Shown here: one piece after another, positions 4,725-7,753 of the stretch
How positions within the stretch are numbered: the stretch's first letter is position 1
How the letters are laid out: each line of letters opens with the position of its first letter
Source: VGDP01 sp040905845
GTDB taxonomy: Bacteria > Pseudomonadota > Alphaproteobacteria > SP197
Length of the DNA: 7,753 bases
Assembly (NCBI GenBank): GCA_040905845.1
Contig: JBBDQV010000081.1
Span: 1 to 7,753 of the forward strand
Reading direction: 5' to 3'
The notes under the pieces: generated by a model
Databases searched by the model: none
Told to the model about the DNA's origin: nothing
The model's input: the letters and a program-made list of their open reading frames with translations, nothing else
Made by a program: the position numbers and the translations under genes

Positions 4725-7693
4725 CACGCACTTTCCAGGACGCGTCGAACCATCCCGGCCAAGTCGGCCTTCCGGTAAGGCTTGGTCAGTAGTCTGTCGA
4801 TGAACTCGGGAGCCTGCGCGGTCGCGGCGGCCTCGGTGAACCCCGACGTGAACAGGACCTTGAGCCCGGGCCGAAGCCTTCTGGCCTCGGCGGCGAGGGC
4901 GCGGCCATCCATGCCGCCGGGCATGACCACGTCGGTCAGCAGCAGGTCGATGGACGCGTCGCCCCGCAGGACTGTCAGCCCCTCCTGCGCGTTCCCCGCC
5001 TCGATCGTCCGGTAGCCGAGCTCACGGAGTTGACGTTGGGCGATCCTGCGCAGGCCATCGTTGTCCTCGACCACGAGGATGGTCTGACCGGCTCCGGTCT
5101 CGGTCGCCTCGGGTTCCGACTCGCGTTTCCGATCCTGACCACTTGGCGCGCGCGGGAAGTAGAGCTTGACGGTCGTGCCGTGACCCTTCTCGCTATAGAT
5201 CGTCGCGTGCCCGCCGGATTGCTTGACGAAGCCGTGGACCATGGCGAGGCCGAGGCCCGTGCCCTTGCCCGCGCCCTTGGTCGTGAAGAATGGCTCGAAG
5301 GCCCGCTCCAGCGCTTCCGGCGGCATCCCCGTTCCGGTGTCCGATGCCGCGATCTTGACGAAGTCGCCGTCGATCACCTCCGAGTAGCGTGCCACGTACT
5401 CCTTGTCCAGGTGCGAGTTCCCGATTTCGATTGTTAGCGTGCCTCCGCCGGGCATGGCGTCGCGCGCGTTGACCGCGAGGTTCAGGACCGCCGCCTCGAG
5501 TTGCGCGGCATCGACTCGTATAGGCCAGACCGCCGGGTCGAAGAGCGTGCGGACCGTGATGGCCTCGCCGAGCGTCCGTTTCAGTATCTTCGACATCCTC
5601 TCGATCGTCTCGCGGACATCGATGATCTTCGGGTGCAGCGGCTGGCGCCGCGAGAAGGCGAGGAGCTGACGGTTGAGTTCGGCGCCGCGCAGGGTCGCGT
5701 CCAGAGCTTCCTTCACCAGACCACTCAGGTCGGCGTCAATGGCGACCTTCTCTTGCAGAAGGTCGAGGTTGCCGATGATCACACCGCAAATGTTGTTGAA
5801 GTCGTGCGCGAGCCCGCCCGTCAACTGGCCGATCGCTTCCATCTTCTGTGCGCGGAAGAGCTGTTCTTCGACCCGTTTGCGTTCGCCGATGTCGATCTCG
5901 AAGCCGCCGATAGCGATGATGCTGCCGTCCTCGCCACGAACCGGGAACTTCACCGCCATGACGTGGTTGTAGGTCTTGAATCCCCCATACGTGCGCTCCC
6001 GAATGACCGGTTGTCCGGAGTCCAGAACCGTGGCGTCATGCTCAGTGATGAGCGATGCCATCTCCGGCGGACAGAGATCGGCGACCACGCTGCCCATGAC
6101 CGGTCTGTCCGGCCGGCCGAAGACTCGTTCGTGCTCGGCGTTCGAGACCAGGTACCGTCCGTCCAGGCCCTTCACGTACATGACGAACGGCGCGTGGTCC
6201 ATGAAGGCGCGGAGACGCCCCTCGACCTCGTTGCGCGACCGCTGGGCCTCCACGAGGACGGTCACGTCCTGCATGATGCCCCGCAGGCGCCGATCGCCCT
6301 CGGCCGGGGACCTCTTGATCTCGCCTACGTCGCGCACCCAGGCGATGCTCCCGTTGGGGTGACGGAGCCGGTAGGTGATGTCGTAACCGGCGCCGCCCGA
6401 TCGCACGGCATCGTACGCGCCGTCGACGATCGGCTTGTCGTCCGGATGGACGAGAAGGAGCCACTGGGAATCCGATTGGGGCAACAACTCGGGGGCGACG
6501 CCTAGGATCGCCGGGGCCTCGGGCGACCAATCGATACCGCCGTCGCCGCCGAGGCGCCACTCCCAATACGTAAGCTTGGCGCGCCTCTGTGCCTCCAGGA
6601 GCCGCGCCTCGCGCTCCTGGATGGCCGCCGACATCTCGTCGAACGTGCGCTGAAGCGTCCCGACCTCGTTCTCGTCGTACGGCGGGCCCAGGCGCTCGCC
6701 AAGGTCGCCCCGGCCCAGGCGCTCGGCGCTGGCGACGAGGCGCCTGATCGGGCCGATCACGGCCCACGCCCCAATCACCCAAATGGCGATCGCGGCAATC
6801 AGGATCAGGAGCGAGAGGAGAACTGTTAGCCAGTTGACGTTGCGTGTCGCTTGGTCCCAGAGCGTCTGCTCCGAGATCGTCAGAACGAAGAAAATCCCGC
6901 GATCGGCATAGACGGTGAACGGAGTCGCGTACGCTAGGACGGTCATGGAGCCGTCGGCCGCCAGCTCGAGGGTCGCCGTGCCCCGAGCGATCAAATCGGA
7001 TGTCGCGGCAGGGTCGACCCCAAGACCCGATCCTTCCGTGCCCGGCTCGGGCGGGGCACGGGCCAACACGATCCCCGCGGCGTCGATCAGATACGCGGTC
7101 GAGCCGTTCGGCAGCACGAGGCTCGCGACTTGTTCTTGGAGGAACCCGATGTCGCCGGCAGCCACCGCGACACCTTCGACCTCGCCGTTGGGACCGACCA
7201 AGGGAAGGGCGTAGTTCAGTGAGAGTTTGCCGGTCGTCCGGCTGACTTGAATGCCGCCCGCCACGAACGCCTTCAACGCGATGGACTTCTGTATGTAGGG
7301 ACGATCGCCGACGAAAACTCGGCCCTGGGTCTCGACGGCGGAACACACGACGTACCCGTCGGCGTCGACGAACCCCAGGTTGAGGTAACCCGTGGCCTCT
7401 CGCATCATCCGCGCCGCGATTTTCGAGCAGTCATTCTCAGCGCGGTCCGGCCGACGAATTTCGCCGAGGAATCGGGCGAGAAGGGCCTCCGCACCGTTGA
7501 CCTCGTAGCCGATCCTGGCCGAGGTGTTCGTCGCCAGCCGCTGCGCCGCCTGTTGGATCGCCTCGCGCCCGTGCTCGACATCCAGCCAGACGTGCCACCC
7601 GAAATTCGTCACGGCGAGCAGCACGCCGATCGCGCCGACCGCCCTCAGGCCGTTGCGCAGAGTGTGTCGACCAGATTTCGTCGTCGGCGCCAT
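4724..7693 (-). CDS. Membrane hybrid sensor histidine kinase (Cache-like sensor, HAMP, two PAS, HisKA, HATPase, receiver)
   Basis: A 989-residue inner-membrane kinase (numbering from the ATG at 7693). A first membrane helix at about 18-37 and a second at about 288-314 flank a periplasmic domain with double-Cache-like features (GYLNLGFVDADGYVV near 102-116, GDRPYI at 129-134). A HAMP segment follows (about 313-366), then two PAS domains (about 373-483, with HPDD and a GIMQDVT end; about 493-608, starting RLRAFMDHAPFVMYVKG). The HisKA motif is GQLTGGLAHDFNN with phospho-acceptor H630. The ATP-binding domain has its N-box at NLAVNARDAMP (N742), G1 DTGTGM (785-790) and G2 GTGLGLAMVHG (811-821). 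A C-terminal receiver has the acidic pocket near 876-877, D921 (TDVVMPGGMDG) and K961. No HPt domain is present. A ligand sensed outside should control phosphate flow to its own receiver and to the downstream receiver-EAL protein. An in-frame GTG at 7729 would add 12 residues; neither start has a good Shine-Dalgarno, and the ATG is preferred only because the membrane helix then follows a short leader. Confidence 0.93.
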   Translation of the reverse strand: MAPTTKSGRHTLRNGLRAVGAIGVLLAVTNFGWHVWLDVEHGREAIQQAAQRLATNTSARIGYEVNGAEALLARFLGEIRRPDRAENDCSKIAARMMREATGYLNLGFVDADGYVVCSAVETQGRVFVGDRPYIQKSIALKAFVAGGIQVSRTTGKLSLNYALPLVGPNGEVEGVAVAAGDIGFLQEQVASLVLPNGSTAYLIDAAGIVLARAPPEPGTEGSGLGVDPAATSDLIARGTATLELAADGSMTVLAYATPFTVYADRGIFFVLTISEQTLWDQATRNVNWLTVLLSLLILIAAIAIWVIGAWAVIGPIRRLVASAERLGRGDLGERLGPPYDENEVGTLQRTFDEMSAAIQEREARLLEAQRRAKLTYWEWRLGGDGGIDWSPEAPAILGVAPELLPQSDSQWLLLVHPDDKPIVDGAYDAVRSGGAGYDITYRLRHPNGSIAWVRDVGEIKRSPAEGDRRLRGIMQDVTVLVEAQRSRNEVEGRLRAFMDHAPFVMYVKGLDGRYLVSNAEHERVFGRPDRPVMGSVVADLCPPEMASLITEHDATVLDSGQPVIRERTYGGFKTYNHVMAVKFPVRGEDGSIIAIGGFEIDIGERKRVEEQLFRAQKMEAIGQLTGGLAHDFNNICGVIIGNLDLLQEKVAIDADLSGLVKEALDATLRGAELNRQLLAFSRRQPLHPKIIDVRETIERMSKILKRTLGEAITVRTLFDPAVWPIRVDAAQLEAAVLNLAVNARDAMPGGGTLTIEIGNSHLDKEYVARYSEVIDGDFVKIAASDTGTGMPPEALERAFEPFFTTKGAGKGTGLGLAMVHGFVKQSGGHATIYSEKGHGTTVKLYFPRAPSGQDRKRESEPEATETGAGQTILVVEDNDGLRRIAQRQLRELGYRTIEAGNAQEGLTVLRGDASIDLLLTDVVMPGGMDGRALAAEARRLRPGLKVLFTSGFTEAAATAQAPEFIDRLLTKPYRKADLAGMVRRVLESA

Positions 7694-7753
7694 GACTCGT
7701 GAGAGTCCGTTTCGAAAGTCATGAGGCACGGCCGAGGCGGCGGACGAGGAGCA
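7694..7753 (-). other. Right-edge leader of the kinase gene, possible end of an upstream gene
   Basis: On the minus strand a frame open from the window edge reads LLVRRLGRAS and ends in TGA at 7721-7719. It might be the C-terminus of another gene in the same operon, but ten codons prove little. A perfect inverted repeat, GACTC-GTGA-GAGTC (7694-7707), sits immediately before the ATG at 7693 in the leader. No promoter is recognisable in this short piece. Confidence 0.3.

Noticed and set aside
4713..4727. GTG at 4727 overlapping the kinase stop as start of the receiver-EAL gene
   Set aside because: The GTGA overlap is attractive, but an AGGAGG with 6-nt spacing serves the ATG at 4712, and the extra residues MRRKN are not part of the receiver domain.
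5501..6505. Plus-strand open frame of 334 codons inside the kinase gene
   Set aside because: It is an antisense shadow of the PAS and HisKA coding region; composition is skewed and no domain is recognisable.
6042..7346. Minus-strand open frame of 434 codons overlapping the kinase in another frame
   Set aside because: The product is extremely Arg-rich and low in complexity, a typical out-of-frame reading of a high-GC gene; the overlapping frame encodes continuous sensor, HAMP and PAS domains.

Overview
The window is high-GC DNA, most likely from an alphaproteobacterium. The grounds are the codon use, a TGTCAT...ATGACA double-hairpin intergenic repeat of a kind common in alphaproteobacterial genomes, and the style of the transport and signalling genes. 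No RNA gene, CRISPR array or transposase is visible. Genus-level placement would be a guess.

Layout from left to right. Positions 1-226 carry no supported gene but hold a 107-bp palindromic repeat (83-189). Next come two minus-strand genes transcribed leftwards: an HD-domain protein (2019 to 1429), whose spacing of likely metal ligands resembles the PhnZ/TmpB-type diiron oxygenases, then an enolase-superfamily (mandelate racemase/muconate lactonizing enzyme-like) protein (1396 to 227). Across a 131-bp divergent spacer, a plus-strand unit begins with a wrecked gene for a family-5 (peptide/nickel-type) ABC-transporter solute-binding protein (2151-2644). Its two ends survive, but the middle (roughly 350 residues by family length) is missing and the ends are out of frame with each other. 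One base after its stop codon, a short-chain dehydrogenase/reductase starts (2646-3461). These four genes look like a small catabolic island: uptake, dehydration or racemisation, oxidation/reduction, and a possible oxygenase. The substrate cannot be read from the sequence.

The right half is a separate signalling operon on the minus strand, convergent with the dehydrogenase. A large membrane hybrid histidine kinase (periplasmic Cache-like sensor, HAMP, two PAS domains, HisKA, HATPase, receiver; 7693 to 4724) is followed almost without a gap by a receiver-EAL protein (4712 to 3558) that keeps the full catalytic residue set of a c-di-GMP phosphodiesterase. The Shine-Dalgarno sequence of the second gene begins on the last base of the kinase stop codon. 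The simplest reading is an extracellular or periplasmic ligand feeding, through phosphotransfer, into c-di-GMP breakdown.

I found no convincing entirely new system. The points most worth a second look are the internal deletion in the binding-protein gene (real decay or assembly chimera), the altered catalytic positions in the enolase-superfamily protein, and the oxygenase-like ligand pattern of the HD protein.
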